A stretch of DNA of 64,000 bases from Roseococcus sp. (GCA_026414745.1 JAOAIK010000017.1:60724-124723), one strand, 5' to 3'; positions 17,324 through 26,447 are shown, numbered from the stretch's first letter. Program-made: numbers and translations. The notes: a model not told the origin generated them from the sequence alone.

Positions 17324-18471
17324 TCAGTCGCAGGGCAGCCCCATCTGCCGCGCGATGGCGCGGAGCTGGATCTCCCAGCTTCCCACCGTCACGGGCGCGA
17401 CCAGCGCATCGAGCGCGTAGCGCATGGCCGGCAGCTCCTCCGTCAGCCCCCAGCCGCCGCCGACATGCAGCGCCGTCTGCGTCACCCGCACCACCGCCTG
17501 CGTCGCCAGCAGCTTGGCGGTGGAGACGTCGAGGATCACCTCGCTCAGAGGCAGCCCGGAATCCCAGCGCCGCGCGGCGTGGTAGGTGAGGTGGCGCACC
17601 GCCTCCACATCGGCGTGCGACTGCGCGAGCTGGAAGGCGATGGACTGGTTCGCGCCGATCGCCCGGCCGAAGGCGGTGCGCGTGCGCGCATACTCGACCG
17701 CCCAGCCCAGCGCCGTCTGCATGTGGCCGAGCCAGCGCGCGGCCACCATGATGCGCTCACGGTTGAAGCCCGCCATGATCTCGGCGAAGCCGGCCTCCAT
17801 CACCCGCCGCGCGGGCACGCGCACCTCGTCGAGGATGATGCGGTAGGTGGGGGCCGGCCGGTTCACATGCGTCTCGATCCGCTTCGCCGAGAGCCCGGCG
17901 CTGCGCCGATCCACCGCGAAGAAGCGCATGCCGCGCCGCCGGCCTCGGTCTGCGCCAGAAGGACGAGCACATCCGCCTCCGCCCCCAGCGTGATGAAGGA
18001 TTTCATGCCGGAGAGCACCCAGTCCGCGCCGTCTCGCCGGGCATGGGTGCGCAGGTTCTGCACGTCGTTGCCCGCCTCGGGTTCCGTCACCGCGATGGCG
18101 AGCAGGCAATCGCCCGCGATGTTCGCCCGCGCGAGGTCGAGCTGCTCGCCCTCGCCGAACTCCGCCAGCAGCCCCCCGGCCACCTCCTGCACGAGCAGCG
18201 CCACGGCGAGGTTCGGGTTGGCCTTGGAGCACTCCTCGAGAAGGATGGCCTCCTCCGTCGCGCCGAGATCGGCGCCGCCCACGGCCGCCGGCAGCGCCAC
18301 GCCGACCAGGCCCGCGCGGGCGGCGGCGGTGTAGAACTCCCGCGGGAAGAGGCGCTCGCGGTCGGCCTCCTGCCAGCGGGGCGCGATCTCCTTGCGCGCG
18401 AAGGCGGCACAGAGGTCGCGGTATTCGCGCTCGCCGACGCTGTTGGCCGGGATGCGCGGCCCGGCCATCAT
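17324..18471 (-). pseudogene. Acyl-CoA dehydrogenase interrupted by a frameshift
   Basis: The two halves of one acyl-CoA dehydrogenase lie in different frames. The N-terminal half (from ATG 18471) runs through AGLVGVALPAAVGGADLG and the FAD-binding AIAVTEPEAGND to VLSGMKSFITLGAEADVLVL; it then leaves frame after QTEAGG. The C-terminal half resumes in the other frame with MRFFAVDRRSAGLSAKR and continues through GFNRERIMVAARWLG and RTAFGRAIGANQSIAFQLA to the stop at 17324. Loss of one base within 17929-17945, in a GGC/GCG-rich run, accounts for it. Corrected length would be about 382 residues, normal for the family. It could be a sequencing error or a real lesion; the ATG at 17929 could reinitiate a 201-residue fragment. 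The start overlaps the MmgE/PrpD stop. Confidence 0.85.
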
Positions 18472-19847
18472 GCGGCCTCCCGGCCTGCGTCGCCTTTCGG
18501 CAGAAGGGCGAAGGCCGCGATCACATCCTCGATGGCGGCGTGCGGCACGGCGTCCACGAAGGCCTCGAGCCGGTCATAGGCGGCGGCGGGCACGCCCTCT
18601 TCGGCTCCGATGCGCCGCACCAGGGCGGAGACGCCGGCGCGGTCATAGGCATAGTCCGCGGGCGTCATCCGCTGGTCCTGGACCAGGGCTTCCCCGTCCT
18701 CCAGCGTCACCGCGATGCGGGCGCAGAGGGAGGGCACGGCCTCGTCGGCGATCACGCCGATGCGCGGCATCAGCGCGGCGATCGCGGGGTCGTCGTAGCG
18801 CTGCATCAGCGCCATGGTCGGCGTGCCGTGCAGCAGCGTGGCGGCGACGCAGAAGGGAATGGACATCAGCGTGCCGGAGATGGTCGAGAAGGGACCCTTG
18901 CTGTCCATTCCGGCGTAGCCGACTTCGTAGGGGTTCATCCGCACCGAGACGGCGGCGATGCCGCGCCCGGCGATGCGCGCGCGCAGCGCGAGGGCGGCGG
19001 TCACCGGCGTCTGGTTGAAGGCGCAGACGGGGAAGGGCTTGAAGGCCACGCGCAGCGTCGCCCACTCCGAACCGAGGCGGCCGAGCAGCCCCGGCACATC
19101 CGCCGGCGTCCGAGCGAAGGCCTGGACGAAGCCCGCCGGCCCCTCGAAGGCGTGGGGGGCCGAGACGGAGCCATGCCGTGCCAGTTCCGCCGCCACCAGC
19201 CCGTTCGCCGCGGCCGCGCCCACCTGGTAGCGCCACTCGTCCGTGCCATCCACGAAGGATTGCAGGATGCCGCCCGCCAGGTGCGCGGCGTTGGAAAGGG
19301 CCGCGGCCATGCGCGCCTCGTCCAGCTCCAGCGCGCGAGCGGTGGCGGCCGCCGCGGCGAGCGTGCCGTAGAGCGGGCTCGCGCGCAGGCCGGCCGGGGT
19401 GGTGCGGCCGGCATAGGCGCGCTCGAACAGGCCGCCCGCCTCGTAGCCCGCCACCAGGGCGGGGAGCAGCCGCTCCATCGGCAGCCGGCGCGTCTCGAAC
19501 AGGCCCGTGAGAAGCGGGAGGAGCACGGCGCCCAGATGCGCCGCGCCGCAACTGTCCTCCTGCGCCCGGCCGTGGCACAGCGCGCCATTGGCGAGCGCCG
19601 CGCCCGCCACGCCCACGCGCCGCCCGTCGCCCCAGAGCGTCGCGCCCTGCTCGCGCTCGCCCTCCATCGCGATGGCCGCGGCGCGTGCCACCGGCGCGTA
19701 GGGAGTGGCATGGCCGCCGAGCGCGATGCCGTAGCCGTTGAGCAGGCAGCAGCGCGCCTTCTCCTCCACCTCGGGCGGGATGGTTCCGGGGCCGAGCCCC
19801 GCCAGGAAGCGCGCAAGGCCGCGCGCCAGGGGAAGCGCCTCCGTCAT
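18468..19847 (-). CDS. MmgE/PrpD family protein
   Basis: 459-residue member of the MmgE/PrpD fold, which includes 2-methylcitrate dehydratase and cis-aconitate decarboxylase. The helical N-terminal domain shows LNGYGIALGGHATPYAPV and the ANGALCHGRAQEDSCGAAH segment (residues about 80-100) where family members place active-site His residues; here H-G-R-A-Q-E-D replaces the more usual H-x-x-D-x-D. The C-terminal lid has VRMNPYEVGYAGMDSKGPFSTI. The exact reaction cannot be assigned; a dehydratase, decarboxylase or isomerase of a di- or tricarboxylic acid is likely. The ATG at 19847 has AGGAG upstream and overlaps the ligase stop by four bases. Confidence 0.85.
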   Translation of the reverse strand: MTEALPLARGLARFLAGLGPGTIPPEVEEKARCCLLNGYGIALGGHATPYAPVARAAAIAMEGEREQGATLWGDGRRVGVAGAALANGALCHGRAQEDSCGAAHLGAVLLPLLTGLFETRRLPMERLLPALVAGYEAGGLFERAYAGRTTPAGLRASPLYGTLAAAAATARALELDEARMAAALSNAAHLAGGILQSFVDGTDEWRYQVGAAAANGLVAAELARHGSVSAPHAFEGPAGFVQAFARTPADVPGLLGRLGSEWATLRVAFKPFPVCAFNQTPVTAALALRARIAGRGIAAVSVRMNPYEVGYAGMDSKGPFSTISGTLMSIPFCVAATLLHGTPTMALMQRYDDPAIAALMPRIGVIADEAVPSLCARIAVTLEDGEALVQDQRMTPADYAYDRAGVSALVRRIGAEEGVPAAAYDRLEAFVDAVPHAAIEDVIAAFALLPKGDAGREAA

Positions 19848-21352
19848 GGCTTGTCTCCTGCCGAGAGCTCCTCGCGCAGCACGCGCTTGAGCACCTTGCC
19901 TGAAGGGTTGCGCGGCAGCGCCTCGCGCAGCACCAGGGCCTTGGGGATCTTGAATCCCGCGAGGCGCCCGCGGCAATGCGCCTGCAGCGTCTCGAGATCG
20001 AGCGTGCCGCCTGCGCGCAGCACCACGACCGCCACGGGCCGCTCGCCCCAGCGCGCATCGGGCACGCCCACCACCGCGCATTCGGCGACCTGGGGCAGCG
20101 CGTAGAGCACGCGCTCGACCTCGGAGCTCGCGATGTTCTCGCCGCCGGAGATGATCATGTCCTTGCGGCGGTCGGTGAGGAACAGGAAGCCCTCGGCGTC
20201 GAGGTAGCCGACATCGCCGCTGCGGAACCACCCGCCGGGATGGAAGCTCGCGGCGGTCTTCTCGGGTTCCTTCCAGTAGCCGCGGAACACCTTGGGGCCG
20301 CGCAGGCAGATCTCGCCCTCCTGCCCGGCCGGCAGCGGCCGGCCCGCCTCGTCGCGGATCGAGATTTCCACATGCGGGGTGGCGCGCCCGGTGGAGCCGA
20401 TCTTCTCGATCTCGCGCCCGGGCTCCATGAGCGTGTCGCCCGAGCAGGTCTCCGTCAGGCCGTAGGCGTCTATGTAGCGGCCGGCGGGGAAGAGCGAGGC
20501 GAAGTCGCGGATGCGGCCCTCCGGCGTCTTCTCGCCGCCGCCGATGCACCATTTCAGCGAGGTGAGATCGAGCCCCTCGGGGTTGCCGTGCTCCAGCGTG
20601 CGCGAGAGCATGACCGGCGCCATCCAGGCGCCGGTCAGCCGCTCCCGCGCGATGGCCGAGAGCGCCTCGCGCGCGTCGAACTCGCGCAGGACGCAGAGCG
20701 TGCCGCCCATCCACAGCACGCCGAGCCCCGGCAGGTCGAAGGCGCCGACGTGATAGAGCGGCCCGACGACGAGCAGCCTCTCCTGCCGGCCGAGGCCGAG
20801 CGCCACCGCGTGCTCCATGCACTTCCAGTAGAAGTTGCCGTAGCTGTGCATCACGCCCTTCGGGCGGTCGGTGGTGCCGGAGGTGTACATCAGCCGGAAC
20901 AGGTCGCCCTCCTGCCGCGGCACGGGGGCGGGGATGGGCGTGCCCTCGGGCACGAGGCGCCGTGAATCCGACTGCGCCGCCTCGTCCAGCAGGATGAGGC
21001 CGGGCAGGCCCTGGACGACGCCGCGCAGCTCCTCGTCGGCGAAGAGCAGCTTCGCCTCGGCGTTGTCGAGGATCCAGGCCACCTCCTCGCGCGCGAGGCG
21101 GAAGTTGATGGGCAGGAACACGGCGCCGATGCGGCTGGTGGCGATGGCGAGTTCCACGAAGGCCGCGGAGTTCTTCATGAAGGCGGCGACCACCTGGCCT
21201 TCGCGCACGCCGCGCGCGGCGAGCAGCCCGGACAGAGAAGCGGTGCGCTGTTCGAGCGCCGCCCAGCCGATGCGCTGGTCGCGGAACAGCAGCGCCTCGT
21301 CCCGCGGGCGCTGCCGGGCGTGGAAGGCGACGAAGGCGGAGAGGTTCAGCAT
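19844..21352 (-). CDS. AMP-forming acyl-CoA synthetase
   Basis: 502-residue acyl-adenylate-forming enzyme that would activate an imported carboxylic acid to its CoA thioester. Visible core motifs are the P-loop-like YTSGTTDRPKGVMHS (about 171-185), YGLTETCSGD (about 299-308), the FRSGDVGYLDAEGFLFLTDR hinge (about 369-388) and the C-terminal catalytic Lys in NPSGKVLKR. Length and motif spacing are those of medium/long-chain or aryl acyl-CoA ligases. The ATG at 21352 has GGAGGG directly upstream. Its place between two acyl-CoA dehydrogenase genes makes it the probable entry enzyme of the island. The acid is unknown. Confidence 0.93.
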   Translation of the reverse strand: MLNLSAFVAFHARQRPRDEALLFRDQRIGWAALEQRTASLSGLLAARGVREGQVVAAFMKNSAAFVELAIATSRIGAVFLPINFRLAREEVAWILDNAEAKLLFADEELRGVVQGLPGLILLDEAAQSDSRRLVPEGTPIPAPVPRQEGDLFRLMYTSGTTDRPKGVMHSYGNFYWKCMEHAVALGLGRQERLLVVGPLYHVGAFDLPGLGVLWMGGTLCVLREFDAREALSAIARERLTGAWMAPVMLSRTLEHGNPEGLDLTSLKWCIGGGEKTPEGRIRDFASLFPAGRYIDAYGLTETCSGDTLMEPGREIEKIGSTGRATPHVEISIRDEAGRPLPAGQEGEICLRGPKVFRGYWKEPEKTAASFHPGGWFRSGDVGYLDAEGFLFLTDRRKDMIISGGENIASSEVERVLYALPQVAECAVVGVPDARWGERPVAVVVLRAGGTLDLETLQAHCRGRLAGFKIPKALVLREALPRNPSGKVLKRVLREELSAGDKP

Positions 21353-21377
21353 GGTCCCTCCGGGCGGTCGGTGGCGG

Positions 21378-22550
21378 TCAGTAGCTGCGCGGCATGCCGA
21401 GGTCGTGCTGGGCGATGAAGTTCAGGATCATCTCCTCCGAGACGGGGGCGAAGCGGAACAGCCGCGCGTCGCGCCACAGCCGCTCGACGTCGAACTCCTT
21501 CGCGTAGCCCATGCCGCCCATGGTCTGCATCGCCCGCTCGGTGGCGAGCGCGGCCGCCTGGGCGGCGAGCAGCTTCGCCTGGTTCGCCTCGGAGCCGTAG
21601 GGCAGCCCGCGATCGCACAGGGCGGCGGCCTTGTGGTTGAGCAGCGCGGCGGCCTCGCTCAGCGCATGCGCCTGGGCGAGCGGGAACTGCAGCCCCTGGT
21701 AGGCGCCGATCGGCCGGTCGCCGAACACCTTGCGCGTTGCGGCGTAGTTCACCGCGAGGCGGGTGGCTAGCCGCACCGTGCCCACCAGCCCCGCGGTGGT
21801 GACGATGCGCTCGGTGTTCAGCACCTCGAGCAGCGCGGGCCAGCCCTGGCCCACCTCGCCCACCACGTCCTCGGCCTCGAGGCGCACCTCGTCGAAGAAG
21901 ACCGAGGAGGAGGGCAGCGTGTGCGTGCCGAGCTTCTCGATGGGCGAATGGGTGACGCCCGGGCGGTCGGGCTCGATGAGGAACAGCGTGATGCCCTCGG
22001 TCTTGCGCCGCACCTCCTCGATGCGGGCGGTGCGCGCGACGACGAGCATCCGGCTTGCCTGCGGCACTGCGGTGATCCACACCTTGCGCCCGTTCAGCCG
22101 CCACCCTTTCCCTTCCGCGCGGGCGAAGCTGCGGATGTCGAGGCTGTTGGTGCCGGCGTCCGGCTCCGTCAGCGCCATGCAGAAGGTGGCCTTGCCGGCG
22201 ACAAGGCCGGGCAGGAGCTCCCGCTTCTGCGCGGGCGTGCCGAAGCGGGCGATGCTGACTCCGCCGAAGATGGGGTTGAGCATGAACATCTGCGCGAGCG
22301 TCGCGCCCGCCCCGCCGACGGTGAGCTGCTCGATGGCGAGCGCCATCTCCAGCATGCCGAGGCCCGCGCCGCCGTATTCCTCGGGCAGCGCGATGCCGCA
22401 CAGGCCTGCCTCGCAGATCGCGGCCCAGGCATCGGCCGGATAGGCCTTGCGCGCGTCCAGGTCGCGCCAGTAGGCGGGGCCGAAGCGTTCGCCGATGCGC
22501 CGCGCCGTCTCCACCACCATGCGCTGCTCGTCGCTCAGCGAGAAATCCAT
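21378..22550 (-). CDS. Acyl-CoA dehydrogenase
   Basis: 390-residue flavoprotein that introduces a 2,3 double bond into an acyl-CoA and passes electrons to ETF. Motifs include GIALPEEYGGAGLG (about 53-66), the FAD/substrate signature MALTEPDAGTNS (about 125-136), GRKVWITAVPQA, and GGMGYAKEFDVERLWRDAR near the C-terminus. The catalytic Glu of short/medium-chain enzymes would lie around the AKEFDVERLWRD segment, where EFDVER offers candidates. No premature break. Neighbours are the E2 acyltransferase gene (3-base gap) and the acyl-CoA ligase. It is intact, unlike the paralogue at 17324-18471. Confidence 0.92.
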   Translation of the reverse strand: MDFSLSDEQRMVVETARRIGERFGPAYWRDLDARKAYPADAWAAICEAGLCGIALPEEYGGAGLGMLEMALAIEQLTVGGAGATLAQMFMLNPIFGGVSIARFGTPAQKRELLPGLVAGKATFCMALTEPDAGTNSLDIRSFARAEGKGWRLNGRKVWITAVPQASRMLVVARTARIEEVRRKTEGITLFLIEPDRPGVTHSPIEKLGTHTLPSSSVFFDEVRLEAEDVVGEVGQGWPALLEVLNTERIVTTAGLVGTVRLATRLAVNYAATRKVFGDRPIGAYQGLQFPLAQAHALSEAAALLNHKAAALCDRGLPYGSEANQAKLLAAQAAALATERAMQTMGGMGYAKEFDVERLWRDARLFRFAPVSEEMILNFIAQHDLGMPRSY

Positions 22551-22553
22551 GGA

Positions 22554-23705
22554 TCAGCCCCCTGCCGCCGGGGCCCGCAGCAGCGCCAGCGGCTGTTCCA
22601 GAATCTTCGCCACGCGCGCGAGGAAGCGCGCCGCCGCGGCACCGTCCAGCACGCGATGGTCGGCGGCGAGCACCAGCGTCGCCTCCTGCCGCAGCGCCGG
22701 CGCGCCCTGCGCATCCGGGCGGAACACCGGCTCCACCGCGCCGACGCCGAGGATCATGGACTGGCCCGGATTGACGATGGGCACGAGGAAGCGCGCCCCG
22801 TGCATCCCGACATTGGAGACGGTGAGGCTCGCCGGCGCCATGTCCTCATGCGTCAGCGCCCCGGCGCGGGCGCGCGCCACCAGCGCCTCGGCGCGCCGCG
22901 CCACCTCCTCGAGCGCCGCGCCGCCCGCATCGCGCAGCACCGGGGCGAAGAGGCCCTGCGGCGTCTCCACCGCGAGGCCGACGTGGGTGCCCGCAAGCGG
23001 CAGCCAGCCCTCCTCGGCCCAGACGCGGTTGAGTTCGGGCGTCTCGGCGAGCGCGCGGCCGCAGGCGGCGAGCAGGGCGTGGGTGAGGGTAACGCGCCGC
23101 GCGCCGGGCAGGGCGTTCCACTCCGCGCGCAGCGCCAGCAGCCGCGTGAGGTCCGCCGCCGCGCCCACGTAGAAATGCGGGATCTCGCGCTTGGCCTGGG
23201 AGAGGCGCCGCGCCGCCGCGGCGCGGATGCGGTCGAGCGGCAGGGACGCGGCCGGCGGCGCCTGTGCCGCGGGCCGTTCGGCCTGCGCGGGGAGATCGGC
23301 CGCCTTGATCCGCCCGCGCGGCCCGCTGCCGCGCAGCCGCGTGAGGTCGAGGCCGCGCTCCCGCGCCAGCCGCCGCGCGAGGGGCGTGGCGAGGATGCGC
23401 TGCGCCGCGGGCGGAGCCTGTGCGGGTTGCGGCGGTTCGGCCGCCGTCTCGCGCGCCGCCGCGGTCGTCTCGCCCGTCCAGCGCGCCACCGGCGCGCCGA
23501 CCGGCAGGGTCGCGCCCGCGGGCGCGAGCAGCTCCAGGATCTCGCCCTCGCCGGGCGCTTCGATCTCGGTGGCGATCTTCTCCGTCTCGACGACGAAGAG
23601 CACATCCCCGGCGCGCACCCGCATGCCCGGCGAGACCTTCCACTCCGCGAGCAGCCCCTCGGTCATGGTCAGGCCCAGCTTGGGCATGAGGATCTCGCCC
23701 GCCAT
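22554..23705 (-). CDS. 2-oxo acid/acetoin dehydrogenase E2, dihydrolipoamide acyltransferase
   Basis: 383-residue E2 core with one lipoyl domain (residues about 1-78; lipoyl-lysine Lys43 in ETEKIATEIEAP), a peripheral-subunit-binding domain (about 102-133, ATPLARRLARERGLDL and GSGPRGRI) and the catalytic acyltransferase domain ending with DHRVLDG, where His350 is the expected catalytic residue. Together with E1alpha and E1beta encoded upstream it would oxidatively decarboxylate or cleave a 2-oxo acid or acetoin-like compound to an acyl-CoA. It is compact for an E2, as in acetoin-type complexes. No E3 gene is in the window, so a housekeeping lipoamide dehydrogenase is probably used. Confidence 0.92.
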   Translation of the reverse strand: MAGEILMPKLGLTMTEGLLAEWKVSPGMRVRAGDVLFVVETEKIATEIEAPGEGEILELLAPAGATLPVGAPVARWTGETTAAARETAAEPPQPAQAPPAAQRILATPLARRLARERGLDLTRLRGSGPRGRIKAADLPAQAERPAAQAPPAASLPLDRIRAAAARRLSQAKREIPHFYVGAAADLTRLLALRAEWNALPGARRVTLTHALLAACGRALAETPELNRVWAEEGWLPLAGTHVGLAVETPQGLFAPVLRDAGGAALEEVARRAEALVARARAGALTHEDMAPASLTVSNVGMHGARFLVPIVNPGQSMILGVGAVEPVFRPDAQGAPALRQEATLVLAADHRVLDGAAAARFLARVAKILEQPLALLRAPAAGG

Positions 23706-23713
23706 GCGGCGCC

Positions 23714-24499
23714 TCAGCGGCCCGTGAAGCGGGCCGGGCGCTTCTCGGCGAAGGCGCGGCAGCCCTCATGCGCGTCGGCGCTGTCGAGCACGAGGCCGAT
23801 CATCGCGTGCTCGTGCGCCAGCGCCTGGGGCAGCGGCATCTCCGCCCCCGCGCGCAGGGTGCGCTTGAGCAGCTTGAGCACGAGAGGCGACTTCGCCGCC
23901 AGCCGCTCGGCCAGCGCGAGCGCCTCCGGCACCACCTCGGCGCGCGGCACGACGCGGTTGGCGAGGCCGAGGGCGAGCGCCTGCTCCGCGCCGATCTGCT
24001 CGCCCAGGAACATCAGCTCCCGCGCGCGGCAGGGCGCGATCTCCCGGATCAGGCGCTGGCTTCCGCCCGCGCCGGGAAACAGGCCGAGGTTGATCTCCGG
24101 CAGGCCGAGCCGCGCCGTCTCGGCGAGGATGCGCAGGTCGGTGCAGAGCAGCAGCTCCGTCCCGCCGCCGAGGGCGAAGCCGTTCACCGCGGCGATGGTG
24201 GGCTTGTCGCAGCGCTCCACGCGGTTGAACACGCGGTGCAGCGCCTCGCCCAGCTCGAGGTAGTGCGCCAGGCCCTGGCGGCTGTCCAGGTCGCGGATGT
24301 CGCCGCCCGCCACGAAGGCCCTCTCGCCGGCGCCGGTGATGACGATGGCGCGCCGCGCGGGATCGGCCTCGGCCGCCACGAAGGCCCGCTCGAAGGCCTC
24401 GAGGGTGGCGAGGTCGAGCGCGTTCAGCGCGGCGGGGCGGTTGATGGTGAGCAGCGCCACCGCGCCGTGCGTCTCGGAGAGGACGAGGTCATCGGCCAT
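23714..24499 (-). CDS. Enoyl-CoA hydratase
   Basis: 261-residue crotonase with a canonical active site: LLTINRPAALNALD at the start, FVAGGDIRDLD (about 64-74) for the first oxyanion loop, NGFALGGGTELLLCTDLRIL with the first catalytic Glu (GGGTEL, about residue 110) and LPEINLGLFPGAGGSQRL with the second Glu (about 130). It should therefore hydrate 2-enoyl-CoA, unlike the other crotonases of this run. The ATG at 24499 is chosen over the in-frame ATG at 24511 because a GGAGA sequence lies 6-7 bases upstream of it. It sits between E1beta and E2, an unusual place for a hydratase. Confidence 0.92.
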   Translation of the reverse strand: MADDLVLSETHGAVALLTINRPAALNALDLATLEAFERAFVAAEADPARRAIVITGAGERAFVAGGDIRDLDSRQGLAHYLELGEALHRVFNRVERCDKPTIAAVNGFALGGGTELLLCTDLRILAETARLGLPEINLGLFPGAGGSQRLIREIAPCRARELMFLGEQIGAEQALALGLANRVVPRAEVVPEALALAERLAAKSPLVLKLLKRTLRAGAEMPLPQALAHEHAMIGLVLDSADAHEGCRAFAEKRPARFTGR

Positions 24500-24510
24500 G
24501 CGCGTCTCCA

Positions 24511-25485
24511 TCAGGCGAGGGTGCGGCGGACGGCCGCGGCGATGCGCGCCGCATCGGGCCGCCAGGCGGCCTCCAGCGGCGGGGCGAAGGGAACCGGGGT
24601 GAAGGGCGCGCCGACGCGCAGGATCGGCGCGTCCAGTTCGTCGAAGCCGACTTCGGCCATGCGCGCGGCGATCTCGGCGCCGACGCCGAAGGCCTCCACC
24701 GCCTCGTGCGCGATCACCAGGCGATGCGTGCGCGAGAGGCTCTCCAGCACCGCCGCCTCGTCCCAGGGCTGCAGGCTTCTGAGGTCCAGCACCTCGGCCT
24801 CGATGCCCTCGCGCGCGAGATCCTCCGCGGCGGCGAGCGACCAGTGCACCGCCGCCCCGTAGCAGAGGATGGTGGCGTCGCGCCCCGGCCGCGCGAGGCG
24901 GGCGCGCCCGATGGGCACGGGGGCGGGCGGGTCGGGCAGCTCGCCCTTCATGGCGTAGAGGCCCTTGTGCTCCACCACGATCACGGGATCGGGGTCGGCG
25001 ATGGCGCTGCGCAGCAGCCCATAGGCATCGGCCGGCGTGGCGGGGCAGACCACCTTGAGCCCCGGCACATGGCAGAGCCAGGCCTCCAGGCATTGCGAGT
25101 GCTGCGGCCCGGCCGAGAGCCCGCCGCCATGCGGGGTGCGCAGCACCATGGGCACGCCACGCTGCCCGCCGAACATGAAGCGCGCCTTGGCCGCCTGGTT
25201 CACCAGCGCGTCCATGGCCAGGGTGATGAAGTCCATGAACATGATCTCGGCCACCGGCCGCAGCCCGGTCAGCGCGGCGCCCACCGCCGCGCCGACCAGC
25301 GCCGCCTCGGCGATCGGCGTGTCGCGCACGCGCTCGGGGCCGAAGCGCGCGTGCAGGCCGCGCGTCGCGCCGAAGGGGCCGCCCGCCGCGCCGATATCCT
25401 CGCCGAGAAGAATCACCGAAGGGTCCGCCTCCATCGCATCCGACAGCGCGCGGGTGATCGCCTGGAGGGTGCGCAGCTCGGTCAC
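24511..25485 (-). CDS. Pyruvate/acetoin-type dehydrogenase E1 beta subunit
   Basis: 324-residue transketolase-like beta subunit of a TPP-dependent dehydrogenase (AcoB/PdhB-like). Conserved parts include VILLGEDIGAAGGPFGATRGL (first 20 of which follow residue 24), DTPIAEAALVGAAVGAALTG (about 55-74), PHGGGLSAGPQHSQCLEAWL (about 118-137) with the substrate/TPP His, and VIAHEAVEAFGVGAEIAARM near the C-terminus. The GTG at 25485 follows the E1alpha stop by 3 bases. It would assemble with E1alpha as an alpha2beta2 heterotetramer and hand the acyl group to the E2. Confidence 0.92.
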   Translation of the reverse strand: MTELRTLQAITRALSDAMEADPSVILLGEDIGAAGGPFGATRGLHARFGPERVRDTPIAEAALVGAAVGAALTGLRPVAEIMFMDFITLAMDALVNQAAKARFMFGGQRGVPMVLRTPHGGGLSAGPQHSQCLEAWLCHVPGLKVVCPATPADAYGLLRSAIADPDPVIVVEHKGLYAMKGELPDPPAPVPIGRARLARPGRDATILCYGAAVHWSLAAAEDLAREGIEAEVLDLRSLQPWDEAAVLESLSRTHRLVIAHEAVEAFGVGAEIAARMAEVGFDELDAPILRVGAPFTPVPFAPPLEAAWRPDAARIAAAVRRTLA

Positions 25486-25488
25486 CGC

Positions 25489-26442
25489 TCAGCCCTCCGC
25501 CGGCGCATAGGCGCCCATGCGCTCCTCCTCCCAGCGCGGTGCGGGCGCGGCGCGCGCGGCCTCGATGGCGGCGGCGATGGCGGCGCGGCACTCGGCCTCG
25601 ACGGCCTCCAGCAGGGCGGCGTCGCCGCCGGCGGCGAGGAAGGCGGCGCGGGCGCGAGCGATGGGGTCGTGCGCCAGCGCCTCTGCCGCCTCGGCCGGAT
25701 CGCGGTAGCGCTGCGGGTCGCCCTCGAAATGGCCGCGCCAGCGCCGGGTGCGGGCCTCGATCACGCGCGGCCCCTCGCCCCGGCGCAGCGCGGCCACGGC
25801 CTCGGCGGCCGCCTCGGCGACGGCCAGCGCATCGGCGCCGTCCACCTCGCGGTGCGGGATGCCGTGCGCGGCGGCGAGGGCCGCGAGCCGCGCGGCCACC
25901 TGCGTCTCGCTGCGGCTGAACTCGGCCCAGCCGTTGTTCTCGCAGGCCAGCAGCAGCGGCAGCCGCCACAGCGCGGCGATGTTCATCGTCTCGTGCAGCA
26001 CGCCCTCGGCCAGCGCGCCGTCGCCGAAGAAGGCGACGGCGACGCCGCCCGTGCCGCGCGTGCGGTGCGCGAGCGCCGCGCCGAGCGCGATGGGCGCGCC
26101 CGCGGCGACGATGCCGTTCGCGCCCAGCATGCCGACGGAGAGGTCGGCCACATGCATGGAACCGCCGCGCCCGCGGCAGACGCCGCTCGCCTTGCCCATC
26201 ACCTCGGCGAAGAAGCCCCGCAGGCCGAGGCCGCGCGCCAGTGCGTGCCCGTGTCCGCGATGGGTGGAGGCGACGCTGTCGCCGGGCGCGAGAGCCGCGC
26301 AGATGCCGGCGGCCACCGCTTCCTGCCCCACCGAGAGATGGATGAAGCCGGGCACCTCCCCATCGGCGAAGAGGCGGGCGAGCGCCATCTCCGCCTCCCG
26401 GATCGTCACCATGGTGCGGTAGAGAGCGAGCGGTTCGGCCAT
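25489..26442 (-). CDS. Pyruvate/acetoin-type dehydrogenase E1 alpha subunit
   Basis: 317-residue alpha subunit of a TPP-dependent dehydrogenase (AcoA/PdhA-like). The HLSVGQEAVAAGICAAL segment (about 35-51), THRGHGHALARG (about 60-71), GRGGSMHVAD and the TPP-binding GDGALAEG...ENN motif (about 141-166) are all present. The ATG at 26442 is favoured by an AGGTG 8 bases upstream; a GTG at 26451 is also possible and would overlap the livF stop. It starts six bases after livF ends, tying the dehydrogenase complex to the importer. The substrate (pyruvate, acetoin, branched 2-oxo acid or similar) cannot be distinguished by sequence alone. Confidence 0.92.
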   Translation of the reverse strand: MAEPLALYRTMVTIREAEMALARLFADGEVPGFIHLSVGQEAVAAGICAALAPGDSVASTHRGHGHALARGLGLRGFFAEVMGKASGVCRGRGGSMHVADLSVGMLGANGIVAAGAPIALGAALAHRTRGTGGVAVAFFGDGALAEGVLHETMNIAALWRLPLLLACENNGWAEFSRSETQVAARLAALAAAHGIPHREVDGADALAVAEAAAEAVAALRRGEGPRVIEARTRRWRGHFEGDPQRYRDPAEAAEALAHDPIARARAAFLAAGGDAALLEAVEAECRAAIAAAIEAARAAPAPRWEEERMGAYAPAEG

Positions 26443-26447
26443 GGCCG

